Assembly (NCBI GenBank): GCA_963746175.1
Contig: CAVVAH010000004.1
Location: 434,001 to 498,000 of the forward strand
Source: CAVVAH01 sp963746175
GTDB taxonomy: Bacteria > Actinomycetota > Actinomycetes > JACCUZ01
Direction: 5' to 3'
Length of the DNA stretch: 64,000 bases
The position numbers were made by a program, and so were the translations under genes. Every line of letters begins with the position of its first letter. Positions within the stretch are counted from its first letter, which is position 1. The notes under the pieces are model-generated. The model worked only from the letters and a program-made list of their open reading frames with translations, ran no database searches and had not been told where the DNA came from. Shown piece by piece: positions 1-7,543 of the stretch.

Positions 1-430
1 CGTTGCGGAGCAGCAGCACGGCGGCCAGGCCGATCACGGCGAGCACACCGAGGCCGCCGACGCCCCAGCCGCTGTCGACCGTCGCGCCGATCGCGATGAC
101 GCCGGCGACGACCACGACCCCCAGCGCCAGGATGCTGCCCTTCGACCGGCTGGCGCGGCCGTTCATCAGGCGGCGGCCCTCGGACTCCGTCTCGCCCTCC
201 TCGGGCACGAGCAGCCACCCGAGGGCGTAGAGGAGGATCCCGGAGCCGCCGAAGATCGTGAGGACGACGAACAGGATCCGGAAGACCAGCGGGTCGATGC
301 CGGCGTACCGCCCGAGGCCGCCGGAGACACCGGCGACGTGCCGGTCCGTGCGGCTGCGGCGGAGGTCGGTGAGCGGCGGGTAGCCACGCCGTTCCTGGTG
401 CGGGGCTGAGGTGGTGGTGTCAGTGGACAT
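1..430 (-). CDS. PspC-domain membrane protein (partial, C-terminus outside window)
   Basis: The first 143 residues are visible; the gene runs off the left edge. After a short polar N-terminus come a PspC-type segment (about residues 25-80, with VAGVSGGLGRY and GIDPLVFRILFVVL) and further hydrophobic helices. PspC proteins are small inner-membrane envelope-stress proteins. It is divergent from a sensor kinase carrying the same domain at its own N-terminus, so the two probably form one envelope-stress circuit. The start is the ATG at 430, from which the PspC match begins almost at once. The family is clear; the stimulus and the rest of the protein are unknown. Confidence 0.8.
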   Translation of the reverse strand, partial: MSTDTTTSAPHQERRGYPPLTDLRRSRTDRHVAGVSGGLGRYAGIDPLVFRILFVVLTIFGGSGILLYALGWLLVPEEGETESEGRRLMNGRASRSKGSILALGVVVVAGVIAIGATVDSGWGVGGLGVLAVIGLAAVLLLRN

Positions 431-483
431 GTCCTCATCCTGGGCGCGAGCAGGCCGGCCGACATCCGGGAACAGTCCTGAGA

Positions 484-502
484 GCACCCTGGCTGCACCC
501 TG
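484..502. promoter_or_regulatory. Tandem GCACCCTG direct repeat between divergent PspC genes
   Basis: GCACCCTG occurs at 484-491 and again at 495-502. The 11-base period is one helical turn, which suits a dimeric regulator. It lies in the 143-base gap between the PspC gene (minus) and the PspC kinase (plus), so binding by the neighbouring LuxR-type regulator is a reasonable guess. Only the repeat is observed. Confidence 0.3.
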
Positions 503-573
503 AGTCCGGCTCATGGGAAGGGTCGGGAGACATCCTGATGCCGCGGGGGTGCCCGGCGCGGGAGGATCGACGG

Positions 574-1824
574 GTGAGAACCCCCAGCCCTGCCGCCGAG
601 CCTGCCGTGGGCACCGCCACGCCCCCGGGCGACCCGCGCGCCGAGTCGGGCCCGCCGCGGCTCTACCGCGGCACCGAGGGCCGGGTCCTGGCCGGCGTGG
701 CCCGCGGCCTCGCCGACCACCTGGGCATCGACGTGCTCTACGTCCGGCTCGCCTTCGTCGTGCTGGCGGCGGCCGGCGGCGCCGGCATCGTGACGTACGG
801 CCTGTTCTGGGTGTTCGCGCCCCAGAACCCGTACGAGCCTGCGGAGCCACGCAACCGCGAGCGCGACATCACGATGCTGCTGACGCTCGGCTCGCTCACC
901 ATCGGCGGGCTGCTGCTCCTGAACGCCATGGGCCTGGGCATCGGCCCGGGTCTCGCCGTGCCGCTGGTCGCCGTGGGGCTGGGCGTCAGCATGCTGTGGC
1001 GCCAGGCGGACGACGACCAGCGCGAGCGGTGGCGGGCGCGCACCGGCACGCACCGGCTCACCGGCGCGGCCCGGGCCGGCATCGGCGTGGCCCTGGTCCT
1101 CCTCGGGGCCGGTGCGATCCTCGTCGGCCCGGCCGACCTCAACGGGACCGGCGGCGGCCTGGTCGCCGCGCTGATCGTCGCCACCGGCATCGCGCTGGTC
1201 AGCAGCCCGTGGTGGGTCCGGATGGCTCGCGACCTCAACGCCGAGCGCAACGCGCGGATCCGCGAGCAGGAGCGGGCGGAGGTCGCCGCGCACGTGCACG
1301 ACTCGGTCCTGCACACCCTCACGCTCATCCAGCGGCACGTCGACGACCCGCGCGAGGTGGCCCGCCTGGCCCGGGCGCAGGAGCGCGAGCTGCGGGGCTG
1401 GCTCTACCGGCCGACCACCGACTCGACGCTGGCCCTCGCCGCGGCGCTGGAGGCCGCGGCGGCCGAGGTCGAGGACGCGCACGGCATCGCCATCGAGGTG
1501 GTCGTCGTCGGCGACTGCCCGCTCGACGACCGCCTCGCCGCCCTGCGCGACGCCGCCCGCGAGGCGCTCGTCAACGCCGCGAAGTACGCCGAGGGCGCGG
1601 CGGTCTCGCTGTACGCCGAGGTGGAGCCGGACCAGGTCACGGTGTTCGTCCGGGACCGTGGGCCGGGCTTCGACCTGGACGCCGTCCCCGAGGACCGGCT
1701 CGGGCTGCGCCAGTCGGTGCGCGGCCGGATGGACCGCAACGGCGGCGCCGCCGTCGTACGGTCGACACCCGGCGAGGGCACCGAGGTCCAGCTGGAGATG
1801 CCCCGGCAGAGGAGCGCGACGTGA
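574..1824 (+). CDS. PspC-domain sensor histidine kinase (NarL/DesK type)
   Basis: A 416-residue membrane histidine kinase. A PspC domain lies at about residues 28-82 (LYRGTEGRVLAGVARGLADH), followed by several transmembrane helices (about 100-215), a HisKA_3-like dimerisation segment with the motif HVHDSVLHTL, and a C-terminal HATPase domain with ALVNAAKYA (N box) and DRGPGFD (G1 box). GTG at 574 was chosen over the in-frame ATG at 538 because GGAGG at 561-565 is correctly spaced for it. The stop overlaps the next gene's start by four bases (GTGA), so kinase and regulator are translationally coupled. It probably senses envelope state through PspC and phosphorylates the downstream LuxR-type regulator. 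Confidence 0.9.
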   Translation: MRTPSPAAEPAVGTATPPGDPRAESGPPRLYRGTEGRVLAGVARGLADHLGIDVLYVRLAFVVLAAAGGAGIVTYGLFWVFAPQNPYEPAEPRNRERDITMLLTLGSLTIGGLLLLNAMGLGIGPGLAVPLVAVGLGVSMLWRQADDDQRERWRARTGTHRLTGAARAGIGVALVLLGAGAILVGPADLNGTGGGLVAALIVATGIALVSSPWWVRMARDLNAERNARIREQERAEVAAHVHDSVLHTLTLIQRHVDDPREVARLARAQERELRGWLYRPTTDSTLALAAALEAAAAEVEDAHGIAIEVVVVGDCPLDDRLAALRDAAREALVNAAKYAEGAAVSLYAEVEPDQVTVFVRDRGPGFDLDAVPEDRLGLRQSVRGRMDRNGGAAVVRSTPGEGTEVQLEMPRQRSAT

Positions 1825-2516
1825 CCGACGACCAGCACGAGACCCCACCCGGGGCGCCCGCCGAGGCCGCCCCGCGCGGTCCGGTGCGGGTGGTCCTGGT
1901 CGACGACCACCGGATGTTCCGCTCCGGCGTGCGTGCCGAGCTGGGTGACGCCGTCGAGGTGGTCGGCGAGGCGGAGGACGCGCAGCAGGCGGTCGCGGTC
2001 ATCACCGCGACCCGGCCGGACGTCGTGCTGCTCGACGTCCATCTCCCCGGTGGCGGCGGCCGGGCGGTGCTGCAGGAGCTGGTCGGGCAGCTGACGGAGG
2101 TGAAGTTCCTCGCGCTGTCCGTGAGCGACGCGCCCGAGGACGTCATCGCGGTCATCCGCGGCGGCGCCCGGGGCTACGTGACGAAGTCCATCACCGGCCC
2201 GGAGCTGGCGGCTGCCGTGCACCGCGTGGCCGACGGCGACGCGGTCTTCTCGCCGCGGCTGGCCGGCTTCGTGCTGGACGCGTTCGCCGCCACCACCGAC
2301 CTGGCCACGGTCGACGAGGACCTCGACCGGCTCTCGCAGCGCGAGCGCGAGGTGCTCCGGCTGATCGCCCGCGGCTACACGTACAAGGAGGTGGGCAAGG
2401 CGCTGTTCATCTCGGTGAAGACCGTCGAGACCCACGTCTCCGCGGTGCTGCGCAAGCTGCAGCTGTCCAACCGGCACGAGCTCACCCGCTGGGCCAGCGC
2501 CCGCCGCCTGGTCTGA
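1821..2516 (+). CDS. LuxR/NarL-family response regulator
   Basis: 231 residues, partner of the overlapping kinase. The receiver domain (about 12-130) has the acidic pair in VLVDDHRMF, the phospho-acceptor Asp in VVLLDVHLP, the switch Ser in LALSVSD and the conserved Lys in YVTKS. A LuxR helix-turn-helix follows at about 165-225 (LSQREREVLRLIARG, VKTVETHVSAVLRKL). GTG at 1821 overlaps the kinase stop. The C-terminus ends two bases before the stop of the convergent next gene, with no visible terminator between them. Targets are unknown; the adjacent divergent PspC gene is the obvious candidate. Confidence 0.92.
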   Translation: MTDDQHETPPGAPAEAAPRGPVRVVLVDDHRMFRSGVRAELGDAVEVVGEAEDAQQAVAVITATRPDVVLLDVHLPGGGGRAVLQELVGQLTEVKFLALSVSDAPEDVIAVIRGGARGYVTKSITGPELAAAVHRVADGDAVFSPRLAGFVLDAFAATTDLATVDEDLDRLSQREREVLRLIARGYTYKEVGKALFISVKTVETHVSAVLRKLQLSNRHELTRWASARRLV

Positions 2517-2517
2517 C

Positions 2518-3345
2518 TCAGCAGCGGAGGTCGCCGTCCAGGCCGTTGGGGGCGAGGAACTGCGTCATGCGGACCCGGCCGCCGGTGAAGGACCACGCCG
2601 GCTTGCAGCGGCTGCGCGCGGTGGCGGCCGACCCGACCCCGGCGTACCAGACCGGCGCCCGGTCGAGGCTCGCGCCGCCGGTGATCCGCTCCCACTGGTG
2701 CGCGGTGCTGTACACGCCGACCACGCGGACGCCGCGCTTGTGCAGGGCGCGGGTCATGCCGGCCAGCACCGCCGTGTCGTTGCGCAGGTACTTCGGGCGC
2801 TCCCCGTACTCCAGCGACTCCCACGTGTTGTGCATCTCGACGTCCAGCCACCAGGTCGACCGGCGTACGTCGGGAGCGCCCACCGACAGCGCGGCGGCCC
2901 GGGCGCGGGCGAACGCGTCCTTCGCGGCGTTGACGCCGTAGTCGAACGCGCAGCCCGCGGAGTCCGGCTTCGCCCGCGAGCAGACCTGCGGCTTGCGCTG
3001 GCCGATCGGCCAGTGGTCGGACAGCTTCGGGCCGGGGTTCGCGGTGTTGGCGTAGTACGCCGGGCGGCCGAACTGGTGCGCCCAGGCGACCTGGTCGGCC
3101 AGGCAGGCGTTGACGTCGAAGGGGCGCCCACCGTCGACGCCGACCACCGCGAAGTCGGCGGAGGTCGGCAGCACGCTGCCGCACTGGGGGTACGACACGT
3201 CGAAGCCACGCTCGCGGGCGCTGAAGGTCGGGCCGGCCGGCGCGGCGGCCGCCCCGGCCGAGGGCGCGGGGCCGAGCAAGCCGGCGACGAGCGCGGCCGT
3301 CAGCAGGGCGGTCGGCGCCAGGCGGCGCAGGACGTGCGAAGTCAT
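2518..3345 (-). CDS. Secreted glycoside hydrolase family 25-like (Rv2525c/DUF1906-like) protein
   Basis: 275 residues. A Sec signal peptide (about 1-33, Arg-Arg, hydrophobic core, AGA-A) precedes a GH25/Rv2525c-like TIM-barrel region: GFDVSYPQCG at the first strand, AVVGVDGG, WWLDVEMHNTW and VGVYSTAHQW, the usual arrangement of acidic residues at strand ends. Relatives act on, or associate with, the cell envelope; Rv2525c has no proven hydrolase activity, so catalysis is uncertain. ATG at 3345 was chosen because GGGGGAGA precedes it and a signal peptide starts there; longer in-frame versions lack both. Monocistronic between two unrelated genes. Confidence 0.75.
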   Translation of the reverse strand: MTSHVLRRLAPTALLTAALVAGLLGPAPSAGAAAAPAGPTFSARERGFDVSYPQCGSVLPTSADFAVVGVDGGRPFDVNACLADQVAWAHQFGRPAYYANTANPGPKLSDHWPIGQRKPQVCSRAKPDSAGCAFDYGVNAAKDAFARARAAALSVGAPDVRRSTWWLDVEMHNTWESLEYGERPKYLRNDTAVLAGMTRALHKRGVRVVGVYSTAHQWERITGGASLDRAPVWYAGVGSAATARSRCKPAWSFTGGRVRMTQFLAPNGLDGDLRC

Positions 3346-3418
3346 GGTGTGGTCTCCCCCGTGTAGTGCGGAAGTCCGGGACCCTATCGGGGCGACGTGA
3401 ACCGGCCGCAACGTCGGA

Positions 3419-3424
3419 TAGCGT
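3419..3424 (+). promoter_or_regulatory. -10 box (TAGCGT) of yajQ, leaderless type
   Basis: TAGCGT fits TANNNT and ends six bases before the ATG at 3431, so transcription should begin at or next to the start codon. No Shine-Dalgarno sequence precedes the ATG. Confidence 0.45.
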
Positions 3425-3430
3425 GCGGGC

Positions 3431-3919
3431 ATGGCTGACTCGTCCTTCGACATCGTGAGCAAGGTCGACCACCAGGAGGTCGACAACGCGCTGAACCAGA
3501 CCGGCAAGGAGATCTCGACCCGGTTCGACTTCAAGAACGTCGGCGCCTCGATCAAGTGGTCCGGCGAGTCGATCCGGATGGAGGCGAACAGCGAGGAGCG
3601 GGTCAAGGCGATCCTCGACGTCTTCGAGACCAAGCTGATCAAGCGCGGCATCTCGCTGAAGTCGTTGAAGAAGGGCGAGCCCACGCTGTCCGGCAAGGAG
3701 TTCTACCTCGTGTGCGACATCGAGCAGGGCATCTCCACCGAGAACGCCAAGAAGGTCTCGAAGATCATCCGCGACGAGGGCCCCAAGTCGGTCAAGGCCC
3801 AGATCCAGGGCGACGAGCTCCGGGTCACCTCCAAGAGCCGCGACGACCTGCAGGCGGTGCAGGCGCTGGTCAAGGGCGCCGACCTCGACTTCGCGGTGCA
3901 GTTCGTCAACTACCGCTGA
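3431..3919 (+). CDS. yajQ: YajQ family nucleotide-binding protein
   Basis: 162 residues, full length for the family, starting MADSSFDIVSKVD as YajQ proteins do. Two ferredoxin-like folds are expected; family hallmarks are STRFDFKNVG, LIKRGISLKSL and the C-terminal DFAVQFVNYR. Some YajQ proteins bind cyclic di-GMP and modulate transcription factors, others bind RNA or nucleotides; the ligand here cannot be read from sequence. The gene stands alone and is followed directly by a long perfect hairpin. Confidence 0.93.
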   Translation: MADSSFDIVSKVDHQEVDNALNQTGKEISTRFDFKNVGASIKWSGESIRMEANSEERVKAILDVFETKLIKRGISLKSLKKGEPTLSGKEFYLVCDIEQGISTENAKKVSKIIRDEGPKSVKAQIQGDELRVTSKSRDDLQAVQALVKGADLDFAVQFVNYR

Positions 3920-3923
3920 ACCC

Positions 3924-3977
3924 CGTGATCATGAAGGTTCCTGCACGCACTTGCGTACAGGAACCTTCATGATCACG
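3924..3977. repeat. Long perfect intergenic hairpin after yajQ
   Basis: A 20-base arm, CGTGATCATGAAGGTTCCTG (3924-3943), is exactly reverse-complemented at 3958-3977. The 14-base centre contains a further ACGCA/TGCGT pairing. No T-run follows, so it is not a classic intrinsic terminator. It could be a bidirectional transcript end or a dispersed palindromic element. The arms are AT-richer than the surrounding genes. Confidence 0.8.
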
Positions 3978-3992
3978 AGGGTGTGTGGGGGG

Positions 3993-4030
3993 TTGACCCT
4001 CGACCTGGTCGAGACACCACGGTGAGCCGG
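3993..4030 (+). promoter_or_regulatory. MerR-type operator/promoter of the MerR/clamp gene
   Basis: TTGACC (3993-3998) is followed by a perfect inverted repeat CTCGACC-T-GGTCGAG (3999-4013), then a weak -10-like CACGGT at 4018-4023. The spacing between the hexamers is 19 bases, the elongated spacer typical of promoters activated by MerR proteins that untwist DNA. It lies immediately before a MerR gene, so autoregulation is likely. The predicted transcript would start at about the GTG at 4031. Confidence 0.5.
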
Positions 4031-5050
4031 GTGGAGAGCGACCTGCTGGGCATCGGCGAGATGTCACGGCGCAGCGGCCTGACCGTCAGTGCGCTGCGCT
4101 TCTACGACGGCGCCGGCCTGCTCGTGCCGGCGTACGTCGAGCCGGCGTCCGGTTACCGGCGCTACCGCGACGACCAGGTGCCGACTGCCCGCGTGCTGGC
4201 CAACCTGCGCCGGGTCTCGATGCCGCTGCCCGAGGTCGGGCGCGTCCTCGACGCGGCCACGCCGGAGGCGGCGGCCGAGGTCCTCGACCGGCACCTGCGC
4301 CGGCTCGAGGACGGGCTCGTCGACGCCCGGCAGGTGCTCTCCCGCGTCCGCTCGATCCTCGACCTCCGGGAGCCCGGCATGTCCACGTCCACCACCACCG
4401 TCCCCGCACACGACCTCTCCGCGGCGTGGGACGCCGTCCGGTTCGCCGTCTCGGCCGACCCCGAGCTGCCCGCGCTGCACGGCGTCCTCGTGGAGATCGG
4501 AGCCGGCGCAGTCCGGCTCGTCGCCACCGACCGCTACCGGCTGGCCGTCGCCGACGCCGGCGGCACCGTGTCCGACCCGGAGGTCGCGGTGCTCGTGCCC
4601 GCGACCTTCCTCCACGACGTACGACGGGTGCTGGCCGACGCCGAGCAGGTCGAGGTCCGAGCCACGTCGACCGGGCTCGAGGTCGTCGTCGACGGCGAGC
4701 TGCTCGCGAGCCCCGCGCTCGCTCACGACTTCCCGGCGTACCGCGGACTGCTGCCGGGCCCGCGCGAGCACCGGGTGGAGCTCGACGCGGCCCGGCTGCG
4801 GGCCGACCTGCCCGACGCGCCGGGCACGGTGCACCGGCTCGTGCTCGACGGCGACCGGCTGGTCGTCGGCGAGGACGGCGACGGCGACCTGGTGGTCGGC
4901 GTCGACCCGGCGTTCCTCCTGCAGGCGCTGTCCGTGGGCGACCGGCTGGTGCTGGAGCTGGACGGACCGGTGTCGCCGCTGGCGATCCGGGCGGCTGACG
5001 GCGCGGACAGCCCGTTCTCACTGCTGATGCCGGTGCGCCTGGACGCCTGA
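4031..5050 (+). CDS. MerR-family regulator fused to a DNA polymerase III beta-clamp-like domain
   Basis: About 339 residues. The N-terminal MerR winged helix (GIGEMSRRSGLTVSALRFYD, then GYRRYRDDQV) is followed by the usual dimerisation helix (to about 115). Instead of a short drug-binding tail, about 215 residues resemble a sliding clamp: RLVATDRYRLAVADA matches the DnaN ATDGhRLA motif and the end, FSLLMPVRLDA, matches the DnaN C-terminus. That is roughly two of the three clamp domains. The start is uncertain: GTG 4031 fits the predicted promoter, while GTG 4022 and GTG 3983 are in frame. In this setting the clamp fold may serve as a dimerising or ligand/peptide-binding module rather than in replication; that is inference. 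Confidence 0.8.
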   Translation: MESDLLGIGEMSRRSGLTVSALRFYDGAGLLVPAYVEPASGYRRYRDDQVPTARVLANLRRVSMPLPEVGRVLDAATPEAAAEVLDRHLRRLEDGLVDARQVLSRVRSILDLREPGMSTSTTTVPAHDLSAAWDAVRFAVSADPELPALHGVLVEIGAGAVRLVATDRYRLAVADAGGTVSDPEVAVLVPATFLHDVRRVLADAEQVEVRATSTGLEVVVDGELLASPALAHDFPAYRGLLPGPREHRVELDAARLRADLPDAPGTVHRLVLDGDRLVVGEDGDGDLVVGVDPAFLLQALSVGDRLVLELDGPVSPLAIRAADGADSPFSLLMPVRLDA

Positions 5051-5095
5051 CAGACGTCCAGGAAGCTCACAGGTAGGGGGAGCAACCCTGGCCGG

Positions 5096-6604
5096 GTGCC
5101 GCACGTTGTCCAGGGCGTGCGACGGCTGAGTCCCCCTCTCGTCGTCGCCCTGGTCGCCCTCGTCGCGAGGCTCGCACCTGTCCTCCGCGGCGGGGGTCTG
5201 ACCGGGATCCTGGCGTATGACGACGGCGTCTACTACTCGGCGTCCGACGCGCTGCTGTCCGGCCGGCTGCCGTACCGCGACTACCTGCTGCTGCACCCGC
5301 CGGGCATCACCCTGGTGCTCGCGCCGTTCGCGGCGCTCGGCCGTCTCGTGGGCGAGGACCCCATCGGCCTCGCCGCCGCCCGCCTCGCGTTCATGGCCAT
5401 AGGTGCGGCGTCGGCCGTGCTGGTGTGGGCGGTCGCCCGGCGAGTCTCCCCGCGCGCCGGGCTGGTCGCCGGCCTCGGGTACGCCGTCTGGCAGCCGGCG
5501 GCGTACGCCGAGCGGACGACGCTGCTCGAGCCGCTGGTGAACCTCGGTCTGCTGGCCGCGCTGGTCCTGCTCGGTGCCGGTCCCGCGACCCGGCGGCGGG
5601 TCCTGCTGGCCGGTGCCGCCCTCGGTCTTGCGGTCGCGGTGAAGGCATGGGCGGTCGTGCCGCTGGCGGTGCTGGCGCTGTGGCTGCTGCGCCGCGACGG
5701 CCGGCGCTCCGCTGCCGCCTTCCTCGCCGCCGGTGTCGCAGCCGCCGCGGCGGTCTGCCTGCCGTTCCTCGTCCCGGCCGGCCCGGCGATGGTGCGGATG
5801 GTGGTGCTCGACCAGCTCGGCCGGCCGTCCAACGCCGTCCCCGTACCGGTGCGGCTGGCGAGCATCGAGGCCGTGCACCTGTCGCCGCGCGTGCTGACCG
5901 GCGGCACGGCCGCGCTGGTCGTCGCGCTGGCGCTGGCCGTGGCCGCCCTCGCCGCGCTGCTGGCCTGGCGGGTGCCGGCGGCCCGGCCGTGGGCCGCACT
6001 GCTCGGCGCGCAGGGCGGGCTGCTGCTCACCAGCCCGTCGTACTTCGCGCACTACGGCACCTACGTCGCTCCGGCGCTCGCGCTGCTCGCCGGGACCGGC
6101 GCCGACGCGTTCCTCAGCGCCGTCGTCGACCGCAGCACGCACCCCTGGGCGCTCCGCCCGCTGGTGCCCGCGGTCGGGCTGGTCGCGCTCGCCGTCCTGT
6201 CCGTCCACGTCGTCACCCAGCCGGAGGGACGACGAGTGCCCGCGCGCACCGCCGTTGACGCCCTCTCCGGCGTGCGCTGCGTGGCCGCCGACAGTGCCGC
6301 CGCACTGGTCACCGCCGACGTGCTCAGCCGCGACCTCCGCGACGGCTGCCGGCTGGTCGTCGACGTCACCGGCCTCACGTACGACCAGGACCCGGGCGAC
6401 CTCGGCGCCGGGCCGACGCCGCGCGAGCGCCGCCGGGACCTCGAGTGGCAGGCGTCGGTGGCGCGGTACTTCGCCGGCTCCGGCGCCGTCGTGCTCGACC
6501 AGTGGCGCCACGACGGGCTCGACGCCCGGCTGCTGGCCGGGCTGGAGCGTCGTGACGTCGAGCTGGGCAAGCCGTCGTACCGCGTCCTGGTGCCTGCGTC
6601 CTAG
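5096..6604 (+). CDS. GT-C family membrane glycosyltransferase (GT39/PMT-like)
   Basis: 502 residues with about ten hydrophobic helices. Near the N-terminus is the acidic loop motif LAYDDGVYYSASDALLSGRLPYRDYLLLHPPG, typical of polyprenyl-phosphate-dependent GT-C enzymes in which the acidic residues are catalytic. The remainder is alternating hydrophobic helices and a soluble C-terminal portion (about 380-502). Such enzymes transfer a sugar from a lipid carrier to a protein or envelope glycan; the acceptor cannot be predicted. GTG at 5096 has an AGGGGGAG stretch about 12 bases upstream. Monocistronic. Confidence 0.72.
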   Translation: MPHVVQGVRRLSPPLVVALVALVARLAPVLRGGGLTGILAYDDGVYYSASDALLSGRLPYRDYLLLHPPGITLVLAPFAALGRLVGEDPIGLAAARLAFMAIGAASAVLVWAVARRVSPRAGLVAGLGYAVWQPAAYAERTTLLEPLVNLGLLAALVLLGAGPATRRRVLLAGAALGLAVAVKAWAVVPLAVLALWLLRRDGRRSAAAFLAAGVAAAAAVCLPFLVPAGPAMVRMVVLDQLGRPSNAVPVPVRLASIEAVHLSPRVLTGGTAALVVALALAVAALAALLAWRVPAARPWAALLGAQGGLLLTSPSYFAHYGTYVAPALALLAGTGADAFLSAVVDRSTHPWALRPLVPAVGLVALAVLSVHVVTQPEGRRVPARTAVDALSGVRCVAADSAAALVTADVLSRDLRDGCRLVVDVTGLTYDQDPGDLGAGPTPRERRRDLEWQASVARYFAGSGAVVLDQWRHDGLDARLLAGLERRDVELGKPSYRVLVPAS

Positions 6605-6617
6605 GTGGGCACGCGGC

Positions 6618-7481
6618 TCAGCGCTGGTAGCCGGCCATCTGCTCGAGGCGGGCGATCCGCTCGGCCATCGGCGGGTGGGTGGAGAACAGGTTCGCCATGC
6701 CCTGGTTGCGGAACGGGTTGGCGATCATCAGTGCGCTCGTGGTCTGCAGGGCCGGCTCCGGCGGCAACGGCAGTGCGCGGGTCCCCGCCTCGAGCTTGCG
6801 CAGCGCACTGGCCAGCGCCAGCGGGTCGCCGGTGACCTGGGCACCGGAGGCGTCGGCCTGGTACTCCCGCGACCGGCTGATGGCCATCTGGATCAGCCCT
6901 GCCGCGACCGGTCCGAGGATCAGGACGGCGAGCGCCCCGAGCGGGCCGGGGCCGTCGTCGTCGCTGCCGCGGCCGAACGGCACGAGGTAGGCGAGGTAGC
7001 CGAGGTACATCACGACGCTCGCGAGGCCGGCCGCCACCGACGAGATGAGGATGTCGCGGTTGTAGACGTGCGACAGCTCGTGGCCGAGGACGCCGCGCAG
7101 CTCACGCTCGTCGAGGATGCCGAGGATGCCCTCGGTGCAGCAGACCGCGGCGTTGCGCGGGTTGCGACCCGTCGCGAAGGCGTTGGGCGCGTTGGTCGGC
7201 GAGACGTACAGCCGCGGCATCGGCTGACGGGCGGCGGTGGAGAGCTCGCGGACGATCCGGTACATCGCCGGCTGCTCGGCCTCGCTGACGGGCCGGGCCC
7301 GCATCGAGCGCAGCGCGAGCTTGTCGCTCATGAAGTACGAGACGCCGTTGACGCCGAGCGCGATCAGGAAGGCGATCGTCAGACCTCCCGAGCCGCCCAG
7401 CCAGCTCCCCGCCAGGAGGATCAGCCCGGTCATCAGGGTGAGCAGGACGGCGGTCTTGACGCCGTTGGCGTGGCGGTGCAC
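6618..7481 (-). CDS. htpX: HtpX-like M48 zinc metalloprotease
   Basis: 287 residues, the usual HtpX length. Two N-terminal membrane helices (about 8-50) are followed by the zinc motif HELSH in LGHELSHVYNRD, a second membrane hairpin (VAAGLASVVMYLGYLAYLVPF and ALAVLILGPVAAGLIQMA), the third zinc ligand region SREYQADA, and the C-terminal STHPPMAERIARLEQM typical of the family. It degrades misfolded membrane proteins. GTG at 7481 was chosen for the GGAGAG ribosome site just upstream; an in-frame ATG lies nine codons earlier. It follows nuoN2 on the same strand after 70 bases but has its own ribosome site. Confidence 0.93.
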   Translation of the reverse strand: MHRHANGVKTAVLLTLMTGLILLAGSWLGGSGGLTIAFLIALGVNGVSYFMSDKLALRSMRARPVSEAEQPAMYRIVRELSTAARQPMPRLYVSPTNAPNAFATGRNPRNAAVCCTEGILGILDERELRGVLGHELSHVYNRDILISSVAAGLASVVMYLGYLAYLVPFGRGSDDDGPGPLGALAVLILGPVAAGLIQMAISRSREYQADASGAQVTGDPLALASALRKLEAGTRALPLPPEPALQTTSALMIANPFRNQGMANLFSTHPPMAERIARLEQMAGYQR

Positions 7482-7543
7482 GGGTCTCTCCTCCCGGGTG
7501 GTCGTCATCGGGTCGAACGGCTGCGCCGTGGTCGACGTTCCCG

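Noticed and set aside
511..1848. Long minus-strand open frame opposite the kinase gene
   Set aside because: Arg/Gly/Asp-rich shadow of a G/C-rich coding strand; no domain, while the plus strand encodes a clear kinase.
513..2516. Continuous 667-codon plus frame across kinase and regulator
   Set aside because: Only its last third (from 1821) is coding; the first part is the kinase gene read out of frame.
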